DNA from: Balneicella halophila
Lineage (GTDB): Bacteria > Bacteroidota > Bacteroidia > Bacteroidales > Balneicellaceae
DNA length: 64,000 bases
Reading direction: 5' to 3'
Assembly (NCBI RefSeq): GCF_003096835.1
Contig: NZ_QENZ01000003.1
Span: 620,001 to 684,000 of the forward strand
Shown here: positions 20,301-27,716 of the stretch, piece after piece
Position numbering within the stretch: the first letter of the stretch is position 1
How the letters are laid out: each line of letters starts with the position of its first letter
Position numbers and translations under genes: made by a program
The notes under the pieces: model-generated
Told to the model about the DNA's origin: nothing
The model's database searches: none
The model's input: only the letters and a program-made list of their open reading frames with translations

Positions 20301-21881
20301 GGTTATGAAATTACAGATTGTGTGGATGATAGTGAGTTAATTTTTGAAGATGACGGTTTCGAATTAGTAAGTAGCGACGATTGTATTAAGAAATATATTA
20401 GAAAAGGCTTTGTGGTTGATAAATGTGGAAATAAGACAGCCTTACAAGCAGAAGTTCATGTGAAAGATACAACACCTCCTGTTGAGCTACCCACATTCAC
20501 AATTCCTGAAAATCAATCTGGTTTAGATTATTGCTTTGACGATATTCCAGAAGCTCCAGAAGCCTCTTTAATTGCCAGTCAGTTTACAGATACTTGTAGT
20601 AGCGTAAGTGCAACTTTATCTGGTACACCCACAGGCGATGACAGCAATTGGTCAGTTACTTATACTTATATAATTAAAGATGCATGCGGTAATGAGGCTT
20701 TAAATCATCCGAAAATAACCTATTCTGGAAGTGATAAAACCGCACCCGTCCCTAATCAAACTACCTTGCCTGATATTATAGCTCAATGTGCAACTTCAGT
20801 CACAGCACCGACAGCAAATGACGCTTGTTATGGAACTGTTACTGCAACTACAACCAATCCGACATCATTTACACAACAAGGTACGTATTATATAAATTGG
20901 AAATATACTGATGGAAATGGAAATGAAGCATACCAAACTCAAAAAGTAATAATTAAGGATACTACTGCTCCAGAAATTACATGTCCAGTTACTGAATCTG
21001 TATATTATGAGAACGAGGATTGCAATGCTGAACTATCTTTTCAAGCAACAGCTTCTGATAATTGTACGTCTCCAACAATAAGCTATTTTATTGATGATGA
21101 TAAAATCACATTTCCATATCCATTTACAGTCGGTACTACAAAGGTCATCGTGAAAGCTGATGACGGTAATGGAAATACCAATAGTTGCTCTTTTCAAGTG
21201 AAGGTCGAAGACAATAGTCCTCCGAGTATAACGTGTCCTATCGATAAAATTGTCGACAATGATCCCGGACAATGTTCAGCCACAGTTGATATTGGTAATG
21301 CAGTAGCTTCTGACAATTGTGGTATTGCTTCTGTTACTAATGATGCTCCATTAGATAGAGATTTTCCTATTGGAACTTCAACAGTCACGTGGACAACAAT
21401 AGACGTAAATGGAAATACTAATACATGTACACAATTTATCATCGTTGAAGACGGCGAGAAACCGACATATGATGCTCCAAATGATGTTTCGTACTGCGTA
21501 AATAATATTATTGAAGCTAATTATGCTAATACAACGAATGGAGATGTCAATACTCCGCCAGACTACTATGAATTTGGCAATGCAGATTTAAGTCTTGACT
21601 TAAATAATGTGGATGATAATTGTTGTGTGACCAATACAATTATATGGAGTATTTCTCCTGAAATTAATGGAGCAACTGTTAGCGGAACAGGACAACCATC
21701 TGATAGTATTGAAGGTATAAGATTATGGTTAGATGTAGCAACAGAAAACCCAAAGTCATCTTATGTTGAAAAAGAGTATACGATTACTTATGTGGTTGTT
21801 GATTGTAATGGGAATAGTACACAAAAAACAACACAAATAACGATTAAACCAAGACCTAAGATTATAAAAGTGAATAATTAA
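14334..21881 (+). CDS. Giant secreted HYR-repeat/thrombospondin-type-3-repeat surface protein (2,515 aa)
   Basis: An N-terminal signal peptide (about 1-41, hydrophobic core then LIAQ) is followed by a galactose-binding-like domain (about 45-215, ending RLRVDDVGIYE). Two calcium-binding thrombospondin type 3 stretches follow, DIDCDGIDDVADFDDDNDG near 312 and DLDGDGLINSLDPDSDDDG near 500, flanking a beta-rich domain. Ig/PKD-like domains span about 570-775. The long array to about 2400 is HYR-type repeats marked by DNC, GNxxxC and DxxxPxxxxCP motifs. Within it, roughly residues 1580-2050 contain about five closely similar units of about 100 residues with SDNCTPLDQL and RxYTIxDxCGN signatures. 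The protein ends TTQITIKPRPKIIKVNN and I see no type IX sorting domain in it. Such proteins act as cell-surface adhesins in Bacteroidota, SprB being the best-known relative in style. The next two genes are probably partners. Confidence 0.8.
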   Translation: MDKHLHTNRYVILTSSVNSVLLKGLFLFLCLFFSVSFLIAQNTPVCSGNKVSNGSFTDNINGWTLGGNWSRWGLWYGGLGGYLYVTGENGLNRSHELTSTTINNLCLNTPKQIKFKFRYTGFSGAGFFKIYLGSQEIFRGVLVDGQEIYSEELQDVSVNVDGLVLSSGGTIGNTSVRNVILNLSNYTGNQNAQLKFVFEDTSNSSNRRLRVDDVGIYERPLLPPPNPISENIIICEGELANLNSVLPTSIAPEGLEYQWHRVPSSPNSATLVSNPASVSSGYYFLYYKSNCIDYENDCSYSPAALKSVQVLNDIDCDGIDDVADFDDDNDGILDTQELCQTDQEGLPLKKIKVRIDLDTDENETTWELVSPSGQFLIGGGPYEDSDETIELETSFLQENGVYFFTIRDSFGDGLWGTGRGSDSNNSAGYTIYINDVEVISYPPQNQSADFGFIKQEPIIISGINRFSCLDGDPMEDNDVDGVINYRDPDYCTLNGQGVCADLDLDGDGLINSLDPDSDDDGCPDAIEGAADFTEDDLIDDRLCDDNLCVNNQGIPKIADGGQSLGGSQETVDLAITKQPTGVATCPGDMDFKAIATATNGTTNNLTYQWQELIGGTWTDITSANGTVSSGNEAILNLSGVTTSMNGYKYRVVFKHADNPCGIISDEAVLTVYDPVTITTQPQDIITCKDNSSNPSLLVEAEGGHNLTFQWQKLVGGTWTNISGANLTTYVIPTDTPGNYEYRVIISSEGTNCGSLTSNVSNVLVKENPTLTVPDNMTVQADPGECTAVVNYNVTTTGTEPINLSYRITRGILEGQTGSGTGSGISFPEGINVIEITASNGCVDVIKNFTINVEDTQMPTIQCNTSDINLETDSNNQDCNVQYDLPDPTYSDNCTATLSYKIIRPDHIEINGNGIIPSDQMFQVGTSEIIYSVTDAGNNTVSCSYSVTVVDKTPPVLSGCPTQTVQFPTDANNCFHTVLASDIEGVITGLDNCSGINVSRSYEIDNQIVTLPYQLPKGITNVRAIATDEAGNRASCTFDVQVIDDEKPNITSCPPDIAEINGCNTSALANNNLPDYSETRMSVSESIFTSAGGVATDNCPDAFTYQYQDSQTNLSDPCRIQVTRLWYVIDASGNESDYCAQLITIRNQQAPVVPTDGFSIIHCPSELVDPELPVVNDACGNEIDAEFMGKVSNPTNIDCEGTRTYTYQYTDCAGNVSEWKYTYELVALDFIDNMPANTSRTTDCVDDVIIRQPATVYDYCGKAIDPSPVQITPANYADNPCYQGDITFEYTFVDCFGKFSHTYKHTVTVMNDQKPTGVVPDPATYKCKADIPQANVSDITGLSSNCGGSVNVNIQESDNGGEGCSSDPYILTRKYILTDCSGLTNTYTQTITVINDESPTFTSCPGNISEEADDVGGNFAIITIPTPSATSRCGDNATITYTLSGDTSGSGENITNQAFNIGVTNVEYRAIDKCGNQASCTLIVTVRSNEAPEINCPGDIVTSCYDGVPAPYTTLNEFQNAGGTVTDTDGIDASTFTLVSQIDNNLSCPRTIIRTYRIADNNGHSANCAQTIIVDDNIAPAFTGSLSTLSIEGCQKEDEPAPYSTAQELLDNGLISLSDNCTPLDQLDITSSETYSGTCPIVINRIYTIEDGCGNQTTIPQELDINDTTPPTITGTISLIEVQGCTSNDFPNHVESVSELLQKYGKDNGTVQQALEISDNCTPLDQLGLTYSETITEGCPTIIRRTYTIIDKCGNETSISKEVHVIDDEAPQKSGTLRDKNIDGCGISALNSYPPATNETELEQLGITYFDNCTDNDQLVIKHISDNTVSQTDCYTKVIRTYTLSDACSNTLTLSQTITISDNTPPVATGTLSDVSVEGCSVTDAPSVATTVSELEALGLQINDNCSTDSEIVVTYQDFPSGSCPLTIKRFYTIKDKCGNKIELPVQTITVQDTQAPIVEGNFVPFILEGCGSEVFTQASNLTVAYLESRGYEITDCVDDSELIFEDDGFELVSSDDCIKKYIRKGFVVDKCGNKTALQAEVHVKDTTPPVELPTFTIPENQSGLDYCFDDIPEAPEASLIASQFTDTCSSVSATLSGTPTGDDSNWSVTYTYIIKDACGNEALNHPKITYSGSDKTAPVPNQTTLPDIIAQCATSVTAPTANDACYGTVTATTTNPTSFTQQGTYYINWKYTDGNGNEAYQTQKVIIKDTTAPEITCPVTESVYYENEDCNAELSFQATASDNCTSPTISYFIDDDKITFPYPFTVGTTKVIVKADDGNGNTNSCSFQVKVEDNSPPSITCPIDKIVDNDPGQCSATVDIGNAVASDNCGIASVTNDAPLDRDFPIGTSTVTWTTIDVNGNTNTCTQFIIVEDGEKPTYDAPNDVSYCVNNIIEANYANTTNGDVNTPPDYYEFGNADLSLDLNNVDDNCCVTNTIIWSISPEINGATVSGTGQPSDSIEGIRLWLDVATENPKSSYVEKEYTITYVVVDCNGNSTQKTTQITIKPRPKIIKVNN

Positions 21882-21915
21882 AATAACTAAGTATAGCACA
21901 TTAAAATTTTTTATT

Positions 21916-22998
21916 ATGAGAAAGTCAATTTTTTTAACAGTATTAGCGATGCTTACAGTAGCGTTTCTTTTTGGACAAAAGGCCGATACCGAGCCTACAC
22001 CAACAAAACCTGCCAACTGTGAGGAGAATGAAAACTTCCCCGCAATTGGGGTGCCACACGAATATGAAGTAGAAATTAGTGGAGATGGTTACGATGGTAC
22101 CGGAACTTACAATTGGTATGTTACACAAAATGCAGGTGATTTATTTACTGAAACCAACATAGTTAACTCAACCAATGATTATTTTGATGTTAAAGCTACG
22201 GACACAGAGTTTTCATCTTATCATAAGGCAGGGACAACTACTAAGAAAATCGGTTTAACATGGAAAGCCGAAGCTTTGTTGAACTCAAACTCAAAATATT
22301 TCTTGGTATTAAAATACGAAGAAAATAATGGTACCTGTGATGCTATGAATATGAAAGTAATGAAAATCGAACCATTAAACCAATTTAAACTTGATATTGA
22401 TCCTGTAGAAGACGAAGCAGGTACTGCATTTGGTGCAGGAGTTAGTGCTACAGTCTGTGCTGCAGATGTTGATGGTGCGTCTTTTGATGCTACGGAAGAT
22501 AAAGTTACTTATACTTATGGAGAAAATACCTTGTATTATAAAGTTACTGCAAGTGGTTTTGCTGGAGACTGGAAACCTCAAATTAGCTTACCTGCATTAT
22601 CAAGTACTGGAGACCAAAAATATGTTTCTGCACAATGGGCAGTTCAAGGAACTGATACATGGGTAGATTTCAATGGTTTATCTCAAGATGCTTCTGCACA
22701 GACTCTATCTTCTACAACTGTAGCAACAATACCTACAGACGCTTCAGGAGCTACACCTTCAGAAACGTATATTTATAAGATTGTTATTGATAATGAAAGA
22801 TTTGAAACTCTTGCTAATCAAACATTGAATGTTGCAACGGATGGTACTTATGGAGGAACTAATAATGATGCATTGAAAGACCAAACAGACGATTGTTCTG
22901 GTGATGAAGGTGTGTTCGCTGATAAAGATGATTACACTATCAAGGCTCGTCCAACTGTAAAAGCTACCTCTGGAGGTTTTATCCAAAGAGTCCAGTAA
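21916..22998 (+). CDS. Secreted protein of unknown function, companion of the giant adhesin
   Basis: A 360-residue protein with a clear signal peptide (MRKSIFLTVLAMLTVAFLFG, cleavage near residue 21). The mature part is acidic and beta-rich, with paired WYVTQNAGD/WAVQGTDTW segments suggestive of Ig or PKD-like folds. It ends DDYTIKARPTVKATSGG, which resembles the end of the upstream giant protein (TIKPRPKI). Only 34 bp separates it from the giant gene, so cotranscription is likely. I do not recognise a named family. Being secreted and sandwiched between a repeat adhesin and a type B sorting-domain protein suggests it is a structural or assembly partner. Confidence 0.6.
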   Translation: MRKSIFLTVLAMLTVAFLFGQKADTEPTPTKPANCEENENFPAIGVPHEYEVEISGDGYDGTGTYNWYVTQNAGDLFTETNIVNSTNDYFDVKATDTEFSSYHKAGTTTKKIGLTWKAEALLNSNSKYFLVLKYEENNGTCDAMNMKVMKIEPLNQFKLDIDPVEDEAGTAFGAGVSATVCAADVDGASFDATEDKVTYTYGENTLYYKVTASGFAGDWKPQISLPALSSTGDQKYVSAQWAVQGTDTWVDFNGLSQDASAQTLSSTTVATIPTDASGATPSETYIYKIVIDNERFETLANQTLNVATDGTYGGTNNDALKDQTDDCSGDEGVFADKDDYTIKARPTVKATSGGFIQRVQ

Positions 22999-23408
22999 TT
23001 AGAATTTATTACTTTCTCATACACACCCTTTCACTTTAGCAGTTGTTGCTAAAGTGAAAGTTAAGGTGCTGTAATGAGAATAGAGCGTTTATGACCACAT
23101 AATAAATGCTTGAAAGAGTATGTAATAGTAAAGATGTTAACTTAATAATAAGTGCAAGTGACTATCAAAGAATCCTATAAATGGTTAAAAGAAAACGATA
23201 CATACTGTATAGTGTGTTACGCTTTGCAATAGGCTTTTGTTTAGATTTTAATTTGACCAGAGGTTTATATTGTTACGTAACTAACAGTATACAATACAGT
23301 CTGTCAAGCGACAACAAATTGCTTGATATAGGATAGGTATGTCTATGATTAAAAATGAATTTGAATATAGATAACAAGTATAATAGGGTGAATAGAAAAT
23401 AGATAAGG
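22999..23408. other. 410-bp intergenic region with a strong hairpin
   Basis: It contains a perfect 13-bp stem (23028-23040 with 23048-23060), a 10-bp palindrome GTTACGTAAC (23272-23281) and an in-frame mini-ORF that precedes the next gene (ATG at 23355, TAG at 23400). No other coding sequence is supported. Confidence 0.5.
23028..23060 (+). other. 13-bp perfect hairpin after the companion gene
   Basis: CTTTCACTTTAGC and GCTAAAGTGAAAG flank a 7-nt loop. No T-run follows on the plus strand, so it is not a standard intrinsic terminator. It may stabilise or process the mRNA between the second and third genes of the surface locus. Confidence 0.5.
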
Positions 23409-24569
23409 TTGATAAAATTCTGCATACATAGAATACGTTGGGTGATGGTGTTACCATTGCTGTTTGCTTGGCATTTAGCTCAGGCACAGATACGTGTGTC
23501 TAGTGGTGAAAGGGTAGAATTGTCAGTGGAGTCAATACCTAATCACACTTATAGTTGGGAATTATACGATAAAGTAGATGGAATTAATTTTGCCCTTACA
23601 GATAGCAATGTCCCATCAAACAAAGCCCAATTTGTCAGTGGAAACACTGGTAGCAGTGTTTTAGTCGAGTTCTTACAGCCAGGTATCTATTTCTATAAAG
23701 TAACCGTACGTAGTTCTTGTACGAATAACATTAAAATAGGAAAGGTTATTGTTTCAGAAGCGAATATTCCGCCACCTCCAAGAGTAATACTTAGTTATAA
23801 TTGCGAGGCAGGTACAGCTACATTGAGGGCTGAGGACTATGTCGGCGACCTATTATGGAGTACTGGTGAAACTACCGAAAGTATTACAGTGACCAATTCG
23901 GGAATTTATACCGTTACACAGACTGTAAATAACCAGATAAGTAGCGAACGAGCAGTTAAGGTTGAGCATATCAAAGTCGATATGCCAAGCAGTGTGAAAG
24001 CGATACCTCCAAAGATTGAAAAAGGCGGTACTTCAGCATTGACAGCTGAAGGATGTCAGAATGGAATGCTACATTGGTATGCAGATGAAGCATTAACTCA
24101 GGAATTAACGGATACTGAAGTTTCACCAGATGAAACAACGACATATTATGTTGTTTGCGAGAATGAAATAGGTTGTCAAAGCGCAGCCATTCCGGTAATA
24201 GTTACTGTGCTGCAGTTTGATCCTGTTAAGTGTAAAGAGTTGTATAAGAATATCACCATTGAACAACTAGTAACTCCGAATGCTGATGGCTATAATGATA
24301 CTTGGGAGTTGAATGACTTGTTAGAATACTGCCAAGAGTGTGGAAAAACTGCTTTAGTGAGATTATATAATCGATGGGGTGCTAAGGTTTATGAGAAAGA
24401 TGGTTATATGTTAGATAATGAACGATTTGACGGATATTCTGAAAATGACCTTGATTTTAGAAACTCTAAGCGATTACCTGATGGAACTTATTTCTATATC
24501 ATTATCGTGGAGGGGGAGAAGGAACTAAACGGCTTCATTAATATCGTGACACCGGCAGAAGACAATTAA
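23409..24569 (+). CDS. Surface protein with type B (CHU_C / gliding-associated) type IX secretion C-terminal domain
   Basis: Signal-peptide-like N-terminus (hydrophobic VMVLPLLFAWHLAQAQ), then Ig/PKD-like modules (about 26-125, 130-190, 195-270). The C-terminal domain of about 100 residues is diagnostic of type IX secretion type B sorting: VTPNADGYNDTWEL, VRLYNRWGAKVYE, LPDGTYFYIIIV and a short final strand. It should be exported through the Sec and type IX systems and be held at the cell surface. The annotated start is TTG (23409), because TAG at 23400-23402 blocks extension. ATG at 23445 is the alternative but leaves a very short, weakly charged signal peptide. It is the last gene of the surface locus and is followed by a terminator. 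Confidence 0.75.
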   Translation: MIKFCIHRIRWVMVLPLLFAWHLAQAQIRVSSGERVELSVESIPNHTYSWELYDKVDGINFALTDSNVPSNKAQFVSGNTGSSVLVEFLQPGIYFYKVTVRSSCTNNIKIGKVIVSEANIPPPPRVILSYNCEAGTATLRAEDYVGDLLWSTGETTESITVTNSGIYTVTQTVNNQISSERAVKVEHIKVDMPSSVKAIPPKIEKGGTSALTAEGCQNGMLHWYADEALTQELTDTEVSPDETTTYYVVCENEIGCQSAAIPVIVTVLQFDPVKCKELYKNITIEQLVTPNADGYNDTWELNDLLEYCQECGKTALVRLYNRWGAKVYEKDGYMLDNERFDGYSENDLDFRNSKRLPDGTYFYIIIVEGEKELNGFINIVTPAEDN

Positions 24570-24591
24570 AAATCATAATAAAAAATGTGTG

Positions 24592-24623
24592 AAAAGACTG
24601 CTCAACTGGGCAGTCTTTTTTTT
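24592..24623 (+). terminator. Intrinsic terminator of the surface-protein locus
   Basis: AGACTGC (24595-24601) pairs with GCAGTCT (24610-24616), followed by a run of eight T residues. Confidence 0.8.
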
Positions 24624-24648
24624 GCCTAAGCGTTTAGTAATTTGGCAT

Positions 24649-24679
24649 TTTGCTTTTCCAAAAATAGGTTGTATTTTAG
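24649..24679 (+). promoter_or_regulatory. Promoter of gpmA
   Basis: TTTG (24649-24652), a 19-nt spacer and TATTTTAG (24672-24679) match the phylum consensus with one mismatch in the -7 box. The ATG is at 24723. Confidence 0.6.
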
Positions 24680-24722
24680 CAAGTAATTAGTTAGATGATT
24701 ACTTATTTAAAAAATAAAGAAA

Positions 24723-25469
24723 ATGTACAAATTGGTATTGATTAGACACGGACAGAGTGAATGGAATTTGAAAAACCTATTCACTGGTTGGACAGATGTT
24801 GATTTAACAGAGAAAGGAATCGAAGAAGCTAAAAATGGAGGAAAAGTATTAAAGGAAGAAGGATATACTTTTGATGTTGCCTACACATCTGTATTAAAAA
24901 GAGCCATCAGAACATTAAATTTTGTTTTGGAAGAGATGGATTTAAACTGGATTCCTGTTCATAAAACATGGCGTCTGAATGAGAAGAGTTACGGTGCATT
25001 ACAAGGCTTGAATAAGGCAGAAACTGCTGAGAAGTATGGTGAAGACCAAGTGCTACAATGGCGTCGCTCATATGATGTAAGACCACCTATGATTGAGGAA
25101 TCTGATGAGCGTCATCCAAAGTTTGATAATAGATACAAGGATTTAAAAGAAGAAAATAAAACTGCAGGCGAAAGTTTGAAAGATACTTATGACAGAATGT
25201 TACCATACTGGCACGAGGAAATTGCTCCTACAATTAAGGATGGTAAAAATGTGGTAATCGTTGCTCACGGAAATAGTTTACGTTCTTTAGTGCAGTTTCT
25301 AGATGATATGAGCGAAGAAGCTATTCTAAAATTAAACATTCCAACTGGTGTGCCATTGGTGTATGAGTTAGATGAAGATTTGAAACCAATAAAGCATTAT
25401 TATCTAGGAGACCAAGATGCCATTCAGGCTGCAATTAGTGGTGTGGCTAATCAAGGAAAATCAAAATAG
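24723..25469 (+). CDS. gpmA: 2,3-bisphosphoglycerate-dependent phosphoglycerate mutase
   Basis: A 248-residue histidine phosphatase-superfamily enzyme. RHGQSEWN near the N-terminus supplies the phospho-acceptor His9. The adjacent [14 protein letters not shown], the [11 protein letters not shown] region with the catalytic Glu, the RRSYDVRPP segment and [10 protein letters not shown] with the second active-site His are all present. The full length (about 250) fits the cofactor-dependent mutase. It interconverts 3- and 2-phosphoglycerate in glycolysis and gluconeogenesis. It is monocistronic, with its own promoter and terminator. Confidence 0.93.
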   Translation: MYKLVLIRHGQSEWNLKNLFTGWTDVDLTEKGIEEAKNGGKVLKEEGYTFDVAYTSVLKRAIRTLNFVLEEMDLNWIPVHKTWRLNEKSYGALQGLNKAETAEKYGEDQVLQWRRSYDVRPPMIEESDERHPKFDNRYKDLKEENKTAGESLKDTYDRMLPYWHEEIAPTIKDGKNVVIVAHGNSLRSLVQFLDDMSEEAILKLNIPTGVPLVYELDEDLKPIKHYYLGDQDAIQAAISGVANQGKSK

Positions 25470-25491
25470 TTATTGGCTATTTTGCATACTT

Positions 25492-25524
25492 AAAGCAGTG
25501 TCTTTCAGGCACTGCTTTTTTATT
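25492..25524 (+). terminator. Intrinsic terminator of gpmA
   Basis: AAAGCAGTG (25492-25500) pairs with CACTGCTTT (25510-25518), followed by a T-rich tract. Confidence 0.8.
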
Positions 25525-25540
25525 TTCTTAATAATCTACA

Positions 25541-25570
25541 TTGATAAAATCGACTGAATGTGTATTTTTG
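25541..25570 (+). promoter_or_regulatory. Promoter of the DUF5020/NCS2 pair
   Basis: TTG (25541-25543), a 19-nt spacer and TATTTTTG (25563-25570) match the -33/-7 consensus. The ATG used is at 25606, so the upstream ATG at 25558 lies before the transcription start and is not the gene start. Confidence 0.7.
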
Positions 25571-25605
25571 CATTCTATTTTATTAAACCAAAACTTTATA
25601 AAACT

Positions 25606-26304
25606 ATGAAAAAACTACTTTTAATTGTAGCATTCAGCTGTTTTGCTGTATTGGCTATGGCACAGAACGTGCAGTTGCATTATGACTTTGGAAAAGCGAA
25701 TGATGATAGAGCGGCTGATCGTGATTACTTAACTGCAACTGTTGAGTTCTTCAAACCAGACAAATGGGGTTCAACCTTCTTTTTTGTTGACTTTGATTTT
25801 AATGCTGAAGATGATGGTATTAGTGTCAGCTATATGGAATTAGCACGTAATTTTAAATTCAACCAAACATTTCCCGTACAGGCTCATCTTGAGTACAATG
25901 GAGGGCATTTTGGAGCCGATGGGTTTGGCGATTCCTTTAAAAATATGGTTATCGTAGGTGGGTATTACGATTGGAAAATTACCAAAGGATTTACATTAGG
26001 AACAATGCTAGGCTATAAATATATACAAGATGTTGAAGAAGGACCTGATTTTCAGGCAACTGTAACTTGGTTCAAACCTTTTGGAAAAGGATTTCTTTTT
26101 ACTGGGTTTGCAGATCTTTGGACAGAAGATAAATGGGGAGAGAAAGATGGAAAGAAATTCATTTTTGTCAGTGAACCACAACTTTGGTACTCTGTGACTG
26201 AGCATTTTAAAGTAGGAACAGAAGTAGAGTTTAGCAACAATTTTGTTCTTGGCTCAAATAAATTTGAAATTATGCCTACAGTAGCAGTACGTTGGGATAT
26301 TTAA
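25606..26304 (+). CDS. DUF5020 family outer-membrane barrel (Tsx-like), probable nucleoside/nucleobase channel
   Basis: The start at ATG 25606 gives 232 residues with a signal peptide (MKKLLLIVAFSCFAVLAMAQ). The mature part alternates short amphipathic strands with turns (NVQLHYDFGK, GSTFFFVDFDFN, QAHLEYNGGHFG, LGTMLGYKYIQ, FLFTGFADLWTE) and ends on an aromatic-charged strand, VAVRWDI, typical of outer-membrane barrels. The DUF5020 family is distantly like the nucleoside-specific channel Tsx. It is followed after 11 bp by an NCS2 purine permease gene. This supports a combined outer/inner membrane route for purines, but the substrate is inferred from context. Confidence 0.7.
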   Translation: MKKLLLIVAFSCFAVLAMAQNVQLHYDFGKANDDRAADRDYLTATVEFFKPDKWGSTFFFVDFDFNAEDDGISVSYMELARNFKFNQTFPVQAHLEYNGGHFGADGFGDSFKNMVIVGGYYDWKITKGFTLGTMLGYKYIQDVEEGPDFQATVTWFKPFGKGFLFTGFADLWTEDKWGEKDGKKFIFVSEPQLWYSVTEHFKVGTEVEFSNNFVLGSNKFEIMPTVAVRWDI

Positions 26305-26315
26305 ACGAATAAACT

Positions 26316-27632
26316 ATGTTAGAAAAATTCTTTAATTTATCTGAAAATAGAACTACTGTAAAAACGGAGATTCTTGCCGGCGTCACGACCTTTATGACGA
26401 TGGCGTATATTCTAGCCGTAAACCCTGGAATTTTAGGAGATGCAGGAATGGATAGAGGGGCGGTATTTACTGCCACCGCACTTTCTGCCGTTATCGCGAC
26501 TTTGGTAATGGCTTTGGTGGCTAAGTTGCCATTTGCTTTGGCACCGGGTATGGGACTTAATGCTTTCTTTGCTTACACCGTAGTTCTTACGATGGGCTAC
26601 TCTTGGCAATTTGCTTTAACTGCTGTTTTCTTGGAAGGTGTAATTTTCATTGTTCTTACTGCATTTAACGTCCGCGAGATGATTGTTAATGCTATTCCTG
26701 CGAATATTCGAAACTCTATATCAGTAGGTATTGGGCTTTTTATCGCATTTATTGGATTGCAAAATTCGGGAATTATTGTAGATAACCCGGCAACCTTAGT
26801 AAGCCTGGGTGATATGTCTAATGTGAATGTCATTTTAGCAATTTTAGGAATCTTTATTATTGGAGTTTTATTGGCTTTTAAGGTAAAAGGAGCCTTGTTA
26901 ATAGGAATTTTAGTGGCAACAGTTATTGGAATTCCCATGGGGATCACACATTTCCCAGAAGGAAGTTTAATACAAACACCACCATCTCTTTCACCTATCT
27001 TTTTTCAATTTGAATGGGGACAAATACTTACCGTAGATATGCTTATCGTATTGTTTACGTTCCTTTTCGTTGATATGTTTGATACCGTTGGAACATTGAT
27101 AGGTGTTTCTACTAAGGCTGATATGCTTGATGAGAATGGAAAAATTCCACGTGTGAAGCAAGCTTTATTTGCTGATGCTATCGGGACGTTCTTCGGTTCT
27201 ATCTTTGGTACCAGTACTGTGACTACCTATGTAGAAAGTGCTTCCGGTGTTGCGGAGGGCGGACGCACAGGATTAACGGCGTTGAGTACAGCCGTGCTTT
27301 TTGCTTTGGCATTGATTTTGGCTCCTGTCTTCTTGATGATTCCTGCTGCTGCTTTATCTCCGGTACTTATCATCGTAGGATTATTTATGATGTCGCCTGT
27401 TAAGAATATCGATTTGGAAGACTTTACAGAAGCCATTCCTGCTTTTCTTACCATTATATTGATGCCTTTAACATACAGCATTGCTGACGGTATTATTTTT
27501 GGTATGCTTTCTTTTGTATTGTTGAAAATCTTTACTGGCAAAGCAAAAGGACTTTCAATACTGATGTACATTTTAGCAATTCTATTTATTGCGAAACTTT
27601 GGGGACCTGCTATTAGTGGCTTGTTTTCGTAG
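26316..27632 (+). CDS. NCS2 family purine (guanine/hypoxanthine-type) permease
   Basis: A 438-residue membrane transporter of the AzgA-like branch of NCS2. The start MLEKFFNLSENRTTVKTEIL and the next ILAGVTTFMTMAYILAVNP are highly characteristic, with the ALAPGMGLNAFFAY motif in TM3 and FVDMFDTVGTLIGVS and GTSTVTTYVESASGVAEGGR in the second inverted repeat, which carry the family's substrate and proton-coupling residues. Members import adenine, guanine or hypoxanthine with protons. It is probably cotranscribed with the DUF5020 channel. Confidence 0.88.
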   Translation: MLEKFFNLSENRTTVKTEILAGVTTFMTMAYILAVNPGILGDAGMDRGAVFTATALSAVIATLVMALVAKLPFALAPGMGLNAFFAYTVVLTMGYSWQFALTAVFLEGVIFIVLTAFNVREMIVNAIPANIRNSISVGIGLFIAFIGLQNSGIIVDNPATLVSLGDMSNVNVILAILGIFIIGVLLAFKVKGALLIGILVATVIGIPMGITHFPEGSLIQTPPSLSPIFFQFEWGQILTVDMLIVLFTFLFVDMFDTVGTLIGVSTKADMLDENGKIPRVKQALFADAIGTFFGSIFGTSTVTTYVESASGVAEGGRTGLTALSTAVLFALALILAPVFLMIPAAALSPVLIIVGLFMMSPVKNIDLEDFTEAIPAFLTIILMPLTYSIADGIIFGMLSFVLLKIFTGKAKGLSILMYILAILFIAKLWGPAISGLFS

Positions 27633-27657
27633 GTACTGAATAGTTACTTTAAAATAG

Positions 27658-27691
27658 GGAGTAGTTTCTTCGTAGGAGCTACTCTTTTTTT
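27658..27691. terminator. Terminator between the permease and ftsE
   Basis: GAGTAG (27659-27664) pairs with CTACTC (27679-27684), followed by seven T residues on the plus strand. The convergent ftsE gene ends 26 bp further on. Confidence 0.7.
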
Positions 27692-27716
27692 ATATAAGTT
27701 TCTCTTCTTATGCTTT

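Noticed and set aside
23272-23281. Palindrome GTTACGTAAC
   Set aside because: Ten bases in AT-rich intergenic DNA; no second copy or promoter context to support a function.
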